A stretch of DNA of 64,000 bases, from NCBI RefSeq assembly GCF_037094685.1, contig NZ_CP146614.1, forward strand, positions 1,426,001 through 1,490,000. The letters run 5' to 3'. The notes under the pieces are model-generated. The model was given only the letters and a program-made list of their open reading frames with translations, was not told where the DNA came from and did no database searches. Below, in pieces: positions 10,627-23,193 of the stretch (position 1 is its first letter; each line of letters begins with the position of its first letter). The translations under genes were made by a program, and so were the position numbers. Source of the DNA: Massilia sp. METH4 (GTDB lineage: Bacteria > Pseudomonadota > Gammaproteobacteria > Burkholderiales > Burkholderiaceae_D).

Positions 10627-10790
10627 GAGGTCGGGCAGTGCCCGGCCGAACGATCGGCGCATTCGACAGCTCGAAGCGGAGGGTATGCACGGATGAGACG
10701 GAAGCAGAAAATGGAAAAAGCCCGCAGCGATCACGCTACGGGCTTTCTCGGTAGCGAGGTCGGGCAGTGCCCGGCCGAGCAAACGGCGCA
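10627..10790. repeat. Duplicated GC-rich segment in rRNA operon tail
   Basis: GAGGTCGGGCAGTGCCCGGCCGA occurs at about 10627 and again at about 10755, each followed by a C/A-GGCGCA-like tail. Each contains the palindrome CGGGCAGTGCCCG. Together with the copied terminators and the 5S fragment, they show this tail was made by repeated duplication. Confidence 0.7.
10717..10746. terminator. Hairpin terminator, copy B
   Basis: Second copy of the GCCCGCAGCG-ATCA-CGCTACGGGC hairpin with flanking A and T runs. It differs from copy A by a slightly shorter T-run. Confidence 0.75.
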
Positions 10791-10819
10791 GTGCTCGCAG
10801 AGTACTGCGAAGCCCAAAG

Positions 10820-10853
10820 CAAAAAACCCCTGCCAGCTTGCTGGACAGCGGGG
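10820..10853 (-). terminator. Possible rRNA operon terminator (imperfect hairpin)
   Basis: On the minus strand a C/G-rich imperfect stem (CCCCTG / CAGCGGGG with an inner CCAGC / GCTGG) is followed by six U residues. It is weaker than the other hairpins in this array. Confidence 0.5.
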
Positions 10854-10901
10854 CGAAGCAAAGCAGTGCTTTGCTGAGCGACTGAGAAGAGGCCAAATGC
10901 A

Positions 10902-10936
10902 AAAATCCCCCAACAGCATGCGCTGAAGGGGGATTT
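10902..10936 (-). terminator. rRNA operon terminator, proximal
   Basis: It lies directly after the 5S gene. Stem TCCCCC / GGGGGA, an AA/AA internal loop, then CAGC / GCTG around ATGC; a T-run follows on the minus strand. This is the strongest hairpin in the array and the first reached by the operon. Confidence 0.85.
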
Positions 10937-10948
10937 TCTAAATAACAG

Positions 10949-11061
10949 CCTGACGATAACCTACTTTCACACTGGTTGCAGCACTATCATCGGCGCAAAG
11001 TCGTTTCACGGTCCTGTTCGGGATGGGAAGGGGTGGGACCGACTTGCTATGGTCATCAGGC
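10949..11061 (-). rRNA. rrf: 5S ribosomal RNA
   Basis: About 113 bases. Minus-strand sequence starts TGCCTGATGACCATAGCAAG and ends in GTAGGTTATCGTCAGGCT; the two ends pair to form helix I. The internal CCCATCCCGAACAGG is typical of 5S RNA. It is the last gene of the operon, about 106 bases after the 23S 3' end. Confidence 0.96.
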
Positions 11062-11167
11062 ATGACTTGTACGGCGCGTTGCTCTCAGTGGAGCAGCAAC
11101 GAACCTCAATCTGGATTCAGTAAAGTTAGGGTACTCATCAGAGTAAATGCAGATATAACCGTCAAGG

Positions 11168-14052
<2,885 letters not shown>

Positions 14053-14178
14053 CTTGACGGCTATAGCTTCAAATGCATTTACTACTGTGTTTGATGAGTT
14101 TTGTATGCGTTCTTTCGAACACTACCCTAAGTGTGAATCTTTCGATCCACGCTTAATAAAACTTTACTTCATCCAGAT

Positions 14179-14188
14179 TGTTAAAGAA
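14179..14188 (-). promoter_or_regulatory. Spacer boxA antitermination site
   Basis: A second TTCTTTAACA on the minus strand, between tRNA-Ala and 23S, is the usual spacer boxA that lets polymerase continue into 23S. Confidence 0.65.
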
Positions 14189-14262
14189 CGAAACAGCTTA
14201 GATCTCTAAAAGATCAAACCTAAACATCTTGTGCTTACGTTTGATATCTTACGCAGATGCGT

Positions 14263-14338
14263 TGGTGGAGGATGACGGGATCGAACCGACGACCCCCTGC
14301 TTGCAAAGCAGGTGCTCTCCCAGCTGAGCTAATCCCCC
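14263..14338 (-). tRNA. tRNA-Ala (anticodon UGC)
   Basis: 76 bases with encoded CCA. Minus strand begins GGGGGATTAGCTCAGCTGGG; the anticodon loop TTTGCAA contains UGC; GGTTCGATCCC forms the T-arm. It lies in the 16S-23S spacer after tRNA-Ile. Confidence 0.98.
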
Positions 14339-14358
14339 AGGGATTTCTGTGCAATACG

Positions 14359-14435
14359 TGGTGGGTCTGGTTGGGCTCGAACCAACGACCCCCGCGTTAT
14401 CAACACGGTGCTCTAACCAGCTGAGCTACAGACCC
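14359..14435 (-). tRNA. tRNA-Ile (anticodon GAU)
   Basis: 77 bases with encoded CCA. Minus strand begins GGGTCTGTAGCTCAGCTGG; the anticodon loop TTGATAA contains GAU; GGTTCGAGCCC forms the T-arm. It is the first spacer tRNA, about 94 bases after 16S. Confidence 0.98.
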
Positions 14436-14525
14436 GCATGATCTTGCGGTGCTACTGTTTCTTCTTCATTCGACAGTCGATAAGTGTGAGCGTTTGATGC
14501 ACGACCTTGCGGTCAGTGCCTACTC

Positions 14526-16059
<1,534 letters not shown>

Positions 16060-16229
16060 AATCTCTGTTGTCTCGGCATTTCTGCCGAGGGTCATTCACT
16101 CAAAATACTGACGAATCATTCGAAGATGATTACGTTTATTTTGCGTGAACGTTTGATGCTATATATTTTGAGCTTCGGGACCAAAGTCCCGGGCACATCA
16201 TCAAACGCCCACACTTATCGACTGTTGAT

Positions 16230-16239
16230 TGTTAAAGAA
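16230..16239 (-). promoter_or_regulatory. rrn leader boxA antitermination site, second operon
   Basis: TTCTTTAACA on the minus strand, at the same distance from 16S as in the first operon. The leaders are nearly identical up to here and then diverge. Confidence 0.7.
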
Positions 16240-16319
16240 TTCTTGCCATTCGGCGCTTGCTGTCAAATCAGTTTGATTCGTCGACAAATCGTTGTGTTTG
16301 TCAGCAGCAGAGAAGCGAG

Positions 16320-16348
16320 ATTATGCGGTACAGCGTGCAACTCGTCAA
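16320..16348 (-). promoter_or_regulatory. rRNA operon promoter, second operon
   Basis: Minus strand -35 TTGACG (complement of 16343-16348), 17-base spacer, -10 CATAAT (complement of 16320-16325), then CTCGCTTCTCTGCTGCTG. Same layout as the first operon. Confidence 0.75.
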
Positions 16349-16497
16349 CCCCTCTTTGCCATCAGCCTCAGGTTCAACACCTGCCGCTTCCGGCACCTCG
16401 CTGCGTCGTTGTTCGCTGCGAGGGACAGAACTATAGCGAATCGCCGGCCGCCATGCAAGGGTAAAATGCATGATTCCGCGAATCCCCGAGAAGTTCC

Positions 16498-17979
16498 ATG
16501 ACGATCCTGCTTTCCACCCTCAATGCCCGCTATACCCATGCGTCGCTGGGCCTGCGTTATCTGCTCGCCAATATGAAGGAATTGGCAACACAAACGCACA
16601 TTCAGGAATTCGTCATCGGTGCGAAGACGACGGAGATGGTGGAACGCATCCTCGCGTACAACCCGAAGATCGTCGGATTCGGTGTCTATATATGGAACGT
16701 CGATGAAACCGCGAAGCTGGTCGCCACCCTGAAGCGTGTGGCGCCGCATATCGTGGTCGTGCTGGGTGGGCCGGAAGTTTCCCACGAAACGAACGAGCAG
16801 CACATCGTACAACTGGCGGACTACGTGGTCACCGGCTGGGGCGACATCACCTTCCCGAAGCTGTGCGGCGAGATCCTGCACGGCCCGAAGCCGCTGATGA
16901 AAGTGCACGCAGGCGTGCAGCCGCCGATGGCCGATATCGCGCTGCCCTACTCCTTGTATGGCGATGACGATATCGCCCACCGCACGCTGTACGTGGAAGC
17001 CTCGCGCGGCTGTCCATTCAAGTGCGAGTTCTGCCTGTCGGCGCTGGACAAGACAGCGTGGCCCTTCAATATCGAGACGTTCCTGGGTGAGATGGAGGCG
17101 CTGCATCGGCGCGGTGCCCGCGTGTTCAAGTTCGTGGACCGCACGTTCAACCTGAACATCAAGACCAGCCTGAAGATCATGCAATTCTTCCTCGACAAGC
17201 TGGCCGCCAACCCCGAAGACCCGGTCTACGCCCACTTCGAGCTGGTGCCCGACCACCTGCCGGATGCGCTGAAGGAAGGCATCGCCAAATTCCCGCCGGG
17301 CACCCTGCAGTTCGAAATCGGCATCCAGAGCTTCAATCCAACGGTGCAGGCGAACATCTCCCGGAAGCAGGATAACGACAAGGCGGCCGCCAACATCCGT
17401 TGGCTGTGCGAGCACTCCCACGTCCACATGCACGTGGACCTGATCGCCGGCTTGCCGGGCGAAACCGTGGAGAGTTTCGCGGAAGGCTTCGACAAGCTGT
17501 GGGCCCTTGGCCCGCACGAGATCCAGTTCGGCATTCTGAAGCGACTGCGCGGCACACCCATCATCCGCCACACGGAAGCCTTCGGCCTGGTGTTCGATCC
17601 CTACCCGCCCTATACCATTCTGGCGAACCGGGATATCGACTTCGCCACCATGCAGCGGCTGGTGCGTTTCGCCCGCTATTGGGACCTGGTTGCCAACTCG
17701 GGCCGCTTCACGCACGTGACGCCGGTACTGCTGGGCACCCGCCCGTTCGACAACTTCATGGCATTCTCCGACTGGCTGTATGCGAACACGGATGCGACCC
17801 ACCGTATTGCGCTGGACCGTCTTGCCACGCTGGTCGGGAAGTACCTTCAAGAGCAGGGCGTGCCCGACGTGGCGGCATTGCTGGCGAGCGATGGCCATGG
17901 CGTCAAGCAGAAGGCGGCCCCGGCACCCGCGGTGGTCGCGCCGCAGCGGCAGGCGCGGCATCTTGGAGCCTGTGCGTAA
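16498..17979 (+). CDS. B12-binding domain radical SAM protein (DUF4080-type)
   Basis: A 493-residue protein. Residues 1-130 form a cobalamin-binding-type Rossmann domain (VVVLGGPEVSHE and VTGWGD are visible). Residues about 165-370 form the radical SAM core with the cluster motif CPFKCEFC in EASRGCPFKCEFCLSAL, and the SAM-site segments FVDRTFN and LIAGLPGET. The C-terminal 120 residues match a DUF4080-like tail, ending in a low-complexity Ala/Pro stretch. Family members perform methyl transfers or other radical chemistry; the substrate is not evident. It stands alone, divergent from the rRNA operon, and is followed by an unrelated transporter operon. Confidence 0.88.
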   Translation: MTILLSTLNARYTHASLGLRYLLANMKELATQTHIQEFVIGAKTTEMVERILAYNPKIVGFGVYIWNVDETAKLVATLKRVAPHIVVVLGGPEVSHETNEQHIVQLADYVVTGWGDITFPKLCGEILHGPKPLMKVHAGVQPPMADIALPYSLYGDDDIAHRTLYVEASRGCPFKCEFCLSALDKTAWPFNIETFLGEMEALHRRGARVFKFVDRTFNLNIKTSLKIMQFFLDKLAANPEDPVYAHFELVPDHLPDALKEGIAKFPPGTLQFEIGIQSFNPTVQANISRKQDNDKAAANIRWLCEHSHVHMHVDLIAGLPGETVESFAEGFDKLWALGPHEIQFGILKRLRGTPIIRHTEAFGLVFDPYPPYTILANRDIDFATMQRLVRFARYWDLVANSGRFTHVTPVLLGTRPFDNFMAFSDWLYANTDATHRIALDRLATLVGKYLQEQGVPDVAALLASDGHGVKQKAAPAPAVVAPQRQARHLGACA

Positions 17980-18047
17980 GCGGGCTCCGACACACGGTAG
18001 AGCCGGGGGCTGTAGCGAACGAAACGAATCTCACTTACACTGGCGAC

Positions 18048-19172
18048 ATGCCCATTGCACAAGAGCCAACCTTGACATATGACCCCGGCGGCGCGTCGGG
18101 TGCGACGGTAACCGCCGATGGCACATGGCAGGTCCACGTGCTCGCGCAGCGCAAGGTCATCAAGGGCATCACCAGCCAGTTGAAGTCGGCCAGCGCCGAT
18201 GCGCGATGGGACCTTACCGCGATCGACAGCATGGACCACATCGGCGCCCAGCTGTTCTGGCAAGCCTGGGGCTACAAGCGCCCGGCCGCTCTCGAACTCG
18301 CACCAGGCCAGGAAGAATTCTTCAAGCGGCTGGAAGCCACCGGCAGGCTGGAGCTGCCCCGCCAGCGCGGCTTGCACATGAACTGGATCACCACGCTGGG
18401 CACCGGCGTGCTGCATTTCGTGGAACACCTGCAAGGCTTCGTGCGCCTGATCGGCCAGGTGGTGCAAGACCTGTGGCGCTTCATCGCCGCGCCGCAGCGC
18501 GGGCCATGGAAGGAAATCTCCGCCAATATCTTTCACGCCGGCTTCCAGGCCCTCGGCATCACCGCTCTCGTCGGCTTCCTGATCGGCGTGGTGCTCTCCT
18601 ACCTCTCGGCGCAGCAGCTGCGCAACTTCGGCGGCGACATCTACCTCGTCAACCTGCTCGGCATGAGCATCATCCGCGAACTCGGCCCGCTGCTGGCGGC
18701 GATCCTTGTCGCGGGCCGCTCCGGTTCGTCGATCACCGCGCAGCTGGGCGTGATGCGCGTGACCGAGGAACTCGATGCGATGCTCGTGATGGGCATCTCG
18801 CACGGCTTCCGGCTCGTGATGCCGAAGGTGGTGGCGCTTGCGATCTCGATGCCGCTGCTGGTGATCTGGACGGATACGATGGCCCTGATCGGCGGCATGG
18901 TGTCGGCCAAGCTCGAACTGAACCTGTCGGCCCGCTACTTCATCCAGAAACTGCCCGACGCGGTGCCACTGGCGAACTACATGATCGGCCTGGGCAAGGG
19001 TGTCGTGTTCGGCATGCTGATCGCCCTCGTCTCCTGCCACTTCGGCCTGCGCATCCAGCCGAACACCGAGAGCCTGGGCCGCGGCACCACCACGTCGGTC
19101 GTCACCGCGATCACCGTCGTGATCCTGGCCGATGCCGTGTTCGCGATCGTCTTCAACGGAGTGGGATTCTGA
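18048..19172 (+). CDS. MCE-type lipid ABC transporter permease with N-terminal STAS domain
   Basis: A 374-residue protein that joins two parts usually separate in Mla systems. Residues about 20-95 look like a STAS (MlaB-like) domain, with DLTAIDSMDHIGAQLFWQAW in place of the typical STAS loop. Residues about 115-374 are an MlaE-type permease with five to six membrane segments and the family motif IIRELGPLLAAILVAGRSGSS. It probably moves phospholipid-like molecules between the membranes. Its stop codon overlaps the ATPase start (TGATG), so translation is coupled. The start was chosen at the ATG where STAS homology begins. Confidence 0.88.
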   Translation: MPIAQEPTLTYDPGGASGATVTADGTWQVHVLAQRKVIKGITSQLKSASADARWDLTAIDSMDHIGAQLFWQAWGYKRPAALELAPGQEEFFKRLEATGRLELPRQRGLHMNWITTLGTGVLHFVEHLQGFVRLIGQVVQDLWRFIAAPQRGPWKEISANIFHAGFQALGITALVGFLIGVVLSYLSAQQLRNFGGDIYLVNLLGMSIIRELGPLLAAILVAGRSGSSITAQLGVMRVTEELDAMLVMGISHGFRLVMPKVVALAISMPLLVIWTDTMALIGGMVSAKLELNLSARYFIQKLPDAVPLANYMIGLGKGVVFGMLIALVSCHFGLRIQPNTESLGRGTTTSVVTAITVVILADAVFAIVFNGVGF

Positions 19173-20002
19173 TGGACGAGCGCGAAGAAGCGGGTCTCAG
19201 CTGCTCCGGCGCGCCGAGCGAACTGACGCTGGACGGCAGCGTTCCCGTCGTGGAGATCACGAACCTGCAGACGAAGTTTGGCAAGACCGTCATCCACAAC
19301 AACCTGAACCTCACCATCGAGGATGGCGAGATCATGTCGATCGTTGGCGGCTCCGGCACGGGCAAGACGGTGCTGCTGCGCCAGATGCTGGGCCTGGAAC
19401 GGCCGTCGCAGGGCTGCGTGCGCGTCTTCGGGGAGGACATCACGCAGGCCAAGCCCGCCCAGCTGCAACTGCTGCGCAATCACTGGGGCATGCTGTTCCA
19501 GGAAGGCGCGCTGTATTCGGCGCTCACCGTGTTCGAGAACATCGCCCAGCCGATGCGCGAACTGGGCGTGCTGCCCGACGCGCTGGTGCGCGACGCGGTG
19601 CTGCTGAAGATGAACATGGTCGGGCTGGGACCCGAGCATGCGAACAAGATGCCGTCCGACCTGTCCGGCGGCATGGTCAAGCGCGTTGCGCTGGCGCGGG
19701 CGCTCGCGCTGGAACCGAAGCTGCTGTTCCTGGACGAGCCCACGGCCGGCCTGGACCCGGACCGCTCGGAAAGCTTCGTTTCGTTGATCAAGTCATTGCA
19801 CCGCGAACTGGGCCTGACCGTGGTGATGGTGACGCACGACCTCGATACGCTGTTCGCCCTGTCGACGCGTATCGCCGTCCTGGCGGAAAAGCACGTGATC
19901 GCGGTGGGCCCCACGCGCGAGGTTATCGCGGTGAACCACCCGTTCATCAAGGAATTCTTCCTGGGCGACCGCGGCAAGCGCGCGCTCGAAGCCCTGCAAT
20001 AG
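19172..20002 (+). CDS. MCE-type ABC transporter ATPase (MlaF-like)
   Basis: A 276-residue ATP-binding subunit. Walker A GGSGTGKT lies at about 60, the Q-loop in GMLFQEGALYSALTVFENI, the signature LSGGMVKR, Walker B LLFLDEPTAGLD, and the switch histidine in VTHD. The GALYSALTVFEN form of the Q-loop region is typical of MlaF-type ATPases rather than amino-acid importers. It overlaps the permease by one base and is followed 29 bases later by the MlaD-like gene. Confidence 0.93.
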   Translation: MDEREEAGLSCSGAPSELTLDGSVPVVEITNLQTKFGKTVIHNNLNLTIEDGEIMSIVGGSGTGKTVLLRQMLGLERPSQGCVRVFGEDITQAKPAQLQLLRNHWGMLFQEGALYSALTVFENIAQPMRELGVLPDALVRDAVLLKMNMVGLGPEHANKMPSDLSGGMVKRVALARALALEPKLLFLDEPTAGLDPDRSESFVSLIKSLHRELGLTVVMVTHDLDTLFALSTRIAVLAEKHVIAVGPTREVIAVNHPFIKEFFLGDRGKRALEALQ

Positions 20003-20031
20003 CGGTCCGGGAACACTACAAGGAGCACAGA

Positions 20032-20970
20032 ATGGAAAACCGATCGCACGCGTTCATGACCGGCATCTTCACGCTGACCCTGCTCGCGGCCGCCGTCCTG
20101 TTCGGCATATGGTTCAACCGCGACCGCGTGGAATACGACCCCTACCTGCTGGCCACCACGCTCGCCGTGCCCGGCCTGAATCCGCAGGCCGCGGTGCGCT
20201 ACCGCGGCCTCGAGGTGGGCAAGGTCGATGGCATCGACTTCGATCCGAAGATGGCCGGACAGATCCTGATCCACCTGTCGATCGACCCGGCCACGCCGAT
20301 CACGAAGACCACCTATGCCACGCTGGGCTACCAGGGCGTGACCGGCATCGCCTACATCCAGCTGGACGACGAATCGGTGGGTTCGCAGCGGCTGGCCACG
20401 AATGCCGACGATCCTGCCCGCATCCCATTGCGCCCCGGCCTGCTCGACCAGCTGGAAAAGCGCGGCACGGCCATCCTGTCGCAGGCCGAGGAAGTGACGG
20501 AGAAACTGAACGACCTCCTGAACGACGAGAACCGCAAGACCATCCTGGCAGCCTTCTCCGACGTGAGCGAGACCGTGAACCGCTACAAGGCGCTGCCAGG
20601 CCAGCTTGGTCCGACGATCGAAAAGCTGCCGGCGCTGGCCGCCAAGGCGGAAACGGCGATCGACTCCGTCAACACGCTGGCGCAGGACGTGACCGCCCTG
20701 TCGCAAAGCCTGCACGGCCCGCAAGGCACGCTCACGCGCCTCGGCGATTCCGTCGACCGCGCCGTGACCGGCGTGGAAGCCGTGACGACCGGCGCGCAGC
20801 TGGAAACGCTGCCCAGCATCACGGCGCTGACCGATGAAACCCGTTCGTCGATGCGTGCCGTGCGCCGCACGATGAATACCCTGAACGATCGTCCGCAGAG
20901 CATCCTGTTCGGCGCCCCGGACGCGGCGCCCGGCCCGGGCGAACCCGGCTTCACTGCGCCGGCCCCATGA
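20032..20970 (+). CDS. MlaD family (MCE domain) substrate-binding protein
   Basis: A 312-residue protein with one N-terminal membrane anchor (residues 9-28). One MCE domain spans about 35-115, with VPGLNPQAAVRYRGLEVGKV and LGYQGVTGIAYIQL. A long helical region about 140-290 probably forms a tube or bundle in the periplasm, and the tail is Pro/Ala-rich. It should receive lipid from or deliver it to the permease/ATPase pair encoded just upstream. An AAGGAG ribosome site precedes the ATG. Confidence 0.93.
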   Translation: MENRSHAFMTGIFTLTLLAAAVLFGIWFNRDRVEYDPYLLATTLAVPGLNPQAAVRYRGLEVGKVDGIDFDPKMAGQILIHLSIDPATPITKTTYATLGYQGVTGIAYIQLDDESVGSQRLATNADDPARIPLRPGLLDQLEKRGTAILSQAEEVTEKLNDLLNDENRKTILAAFSDVSETVNRYKALPGQLGPTIEKLPALAAKAETAIDSVNTLAQDVTALSQSLHGPQGTLTRLGDSVDRAVTGVEAVTTGAQLETLPSITALTDETRSSMRAVRRTMNTLNDRPQSILFGAPDAAPGPGEPGFTAPAP

Positions 20971-20980
20971 GAGTGACGCG

Positions 20981-21622
20981 ATGAATGACCACATGACGAC
21001 TTCCCCACGCTTCCATCCGATCGGCCAACTCGCGCTGGCCGCCGTCGCCTGCATCGCCCTGCTGGCCGGCTGTGCCTCGAGCAAAGGGCCCACGCCCACC
21101 AGCTTCGACTTCGGGCCGGTGGCGGCGCCGGTGACCAATTCCCCTGCCGCGACGGCATTCCCCGCCCTCATCGTGGCGGACGTAAGCGGCCCGGCCACGC
21201 TGGACACCGATCGCATGTTCTACCGCCTTGCCTATGCGAATGCGCAGCAGGCGCTGCCCTATGCGTACAACCGCTGGGCCGCCACTCCGCTGCAACTGCT
21301 GTCGCAGCGCATGAAGGCGCGTATCGCCCAGGGAGGCGTGAAGGTGCTGTCGACCACGGACGCCACGGGCGGCATACCGGTGTTGCGCCTGGAGATGGAC
21401 GAGTTCTCGCAGAACTTCACCAGCGCCACGCAGAGCAGCGCCAATATCTCGCTGCGCGCCTCGCTGTTCGACGGCCACCGGCTGGTGGACCAGCGCACCT
21501 TCACGCGCTCGCTCGATGCGCCCAGCGCGGACGCCGCCGGCGGCGCCAGCGCACTGGCCGCCACGTCGGACGCGATCGCGGCCGATCTCCTTGCCTGGCT
21601 GGCCACGCTGCCGCCGCGCTGA
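20981..21622 (+). CDS. ABC-type transport auxiliary lipoprotein
   Basis: A 213-residue predicted outer-membrane lipoprotein with lipobox LLAGC (Cys31). It contains features of the transport-auxiliary family that accompanies MCE transporters: a short LIVADVSGPATLDTDRMFYRL core, a YANAQQALPYAYNRWAATP segment and a conserved C-terminal helix. It follows the MlaD-like gene by 10 bases and ends 2 bases before the VanZ-like gene. It may bridge the MCE protein to the outer membrane, as PqiC does for PqiAB. A second in-frame ATG four codons later is equally possible as start. Confidence 0.85.
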   Translation: MNDHMTTSPRFHPIGQLALAAVACIALLAGCASSKGPTPTSFDFGPVAAPVTNSPAATAFPALIVADVSGPATLDTDRMFYRLAYANAQQALPYAYNRWAATPLQLLSQRMKARIAQGGVKVLSTTDATGGIPVLRLEMDEFSQNFTSATQSSANISLRASLFDGHRLVDQRTFTRSLDAPSADAAGGASALAATSDAIAADLLAWLATLPPR

Positions 21623-21624
21623 CC

Positions 21625-22821
21625 ATGGCCGGGGACGAAAGCGCCGGCGCCGCCACGGGCCCGGTTCAACCGCCGGTGCCGGCCGGGCCGGGCGGACCGG
21701 CACAGGAAACCCGGCCGCAGCGCGGTTCGCCGGTGGCGCGCGCCAGCCTGCTCGCCTACCTGCTGCTGATCATCTACGCCAGCTGGTATCCCTTCTCCGG
21801 CTGGCACAACCAGGGACTGTCGCCGTTCATCTTCCTCGAACATACGTCGATGCCGCGCTACTGGACGAAGTTCGACGCCACGGTGAACGTGATCGGCTAC
21901 GTTCCCTTCGGCATGCTGATCGCCTATGCGCTGCACCCGGCGCTGCGCGGTATCCTGGCCTTCATCGCGGCGGCCTGCCTTGGCGCGCTGGTGTCCGGCC
22001 TGATGGAAGCGGTGCAGACCTTCCTGCCCAGCCGCGTGTCGTCGAACCTCGACTTCTATACGAACGCGGCCGGCTGCGCGCTCGGCGGCCTGATCGGCGT
22101 ACTCACGGCGCGCAAGCTGCTCGATACGAGCCACCTGTACCGGCTGCGGCAGCGCTGGTTCGCGCTGCACGCCAGCCAGGGCCTGGTGCTGGTGGCGCTG
22201 TGGCCGCTGGCGCAGATCTACCCCACATCTTTCCTGTTCGGCCAGGGGCAGGTGCTCCCCACGCTGTCCGGCTGGCTGAGCGGCTTGCTGGAGATGGAGA
22301 TCGACCTGCTGGCCTACGTGCGCCCCGATCCCGAGCTGACGGTGGAGCAGTACTGGCTGTCCGAAACGATGATCACTGCTTGCGCCATGGTCGGCGGCGC
22401 GTTGACGCTGCTGTGCCTCATGCGCAGGCCGGCGCCGCGCCTGTTGCTGGCCGCGGTCTTGCTGGCCGCCGCCGTGCTGACGAAGACGCTCGCCTCTGCC
22501 CTGCTGTTCACCCCGGATAACGCCTTCGTATGGGTCACGCCCGGGGCGCAGGGCGGCTTCCTGATCGGCGGCATCATGGTCGCCGGCCTGGCCTTCGCGC
22601 CGCCCATGGCGCAGCGCCGGCTGGCGATCGCCACGATCGTGCTCGGTCTCCTGGTCGTCAACAGCACGCCGGTAAATCCCTACTTCAGCGCCACCATGCA
22701 AGACTGGGTGCAAGGGAAGTTCCTGAACTTCAATGGCGCGGCCCGGTTCCTGTCGCTGCTGTGGCCCTTCTGCGCGCTGTGGTTCCTGTGGCTGCCCTCC
22801 CATAAACTCAATAAATCCTGA
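21625..22821 (+). CDS. VanZ-like integral membrane protein
   Basis: A 398-residue multi-span membrane protein with a Pro/Ala-rich cytoplasmic N-terminus. The first half matches the VanZ fold: a WYPFSGW entry, FDATVNVIGYVPFGMLIAY, and a NLDFYTNAAGCALGGLIG segment with the conserved D-x3-N. The second half adds several more membrane segments. VanZ proteins have a poorly defined envelope role. It starts 2 bases after the auxiliary lipoprotein stop, so it is probably co-transcribed with the MCE transporter. Confidence 0.82.
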   Translation: MAGDESAGAATGPVQPPVPAGPGGPAQETRPQRGSPVARASLLAYLLLIIYASWYPFSGWHNQGLSPFIFLEHTSMPRYWTKFDATVNVIGYVPFGMLIAYALHPALRGILAFIAAACLGALVSGLMEAVQTFLPSRVSSNLDFYTNAAGCALGGLIGVLTARKLLDTSHLYRLRQRWFALHASQGLVLVALWPLAQIYPTSFLFGQGQVLPTLSGWLSGLLEMEIDLLAYVRPDPELTVEQYWLSETMITACAMVGGALTLLCLMRRPAPRLLLAAVLLAAAVLTKTLASALLFTPDNAFVWVTPGAQGGFLIGGIMVAGLAFAPPMAQRRLAIATIVLGLLVVNSTPVNPYFSATMQDWVQGKFLNFNGAARFLSLLWPFCALWFLWLPSHKLNKS

Positions 22822-22872
22822 TCGCGGGTATCATTATGGCTTTGCTTCAATAAAGACATCAGCGAGGCAGGC

Positions 22873-23193
22873 ATGAGCGAGACCCCTTACTTCAAGCACC
22901 ACGTGTTCTTCTGCATGAACACGCGGGACGACGGCCGTGAAAGCTGCGGCCCGCGCGGCGCCGAGCAGGCGCAGAAGCACGCCAAGAAGCGCTGCAAGCA
23001 GCTGGACATCAACGGCGCCGGCGGTGTGCGCATCAACCAGGCAGGCTGCCTGGACCGCTGCGAACACGGCCCCGTGCTCGTGGTCTACCCCGAGGGCACG
23101 TGGTACACGTACGTGGATACGTCCGACATCGATGAGATCATCGACAGCCACCTGGTGGGTGGCAAACCCGTGGAAAGGCTGAAGATCAAATAA
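22873..23193 (+). CDS. (2Fe-2S) ferredoxin, thioredoxin-fold type
   Basis: A 106-residue protein with cysteines at 14, 25, 59 and 63 in the spacing C-x10-C-x33-C-x3-C typical of thioredoxin-like [2Fe-2S] ferredoxins; NQAGCLDRCEHGP is the second half-site. It is a cytoplasmic electron carrier with unknown partner. Its stop codon overlaps the next gene's start (TAATG), so it is coupled to the hydrolase. Confidence 0.88.
   Translation: MSETPYFKHHVFFCMNTRDDGRESCGPRGAEQAQKHAKKRCKQLDINGAGGVRINQAGCLDRCEHGPVLVVYPEGTWYTYVDTSDIDEIIDSHLVGGKPVERLKIK

Noticed and set aside
10246..10926. Plus-strand 226-codon frame across the rRNA tail
   Set aside because: It runs through terminator hairpins and a 5S fragment, and the repeated peptide reflects DNA duplication, not a gene.
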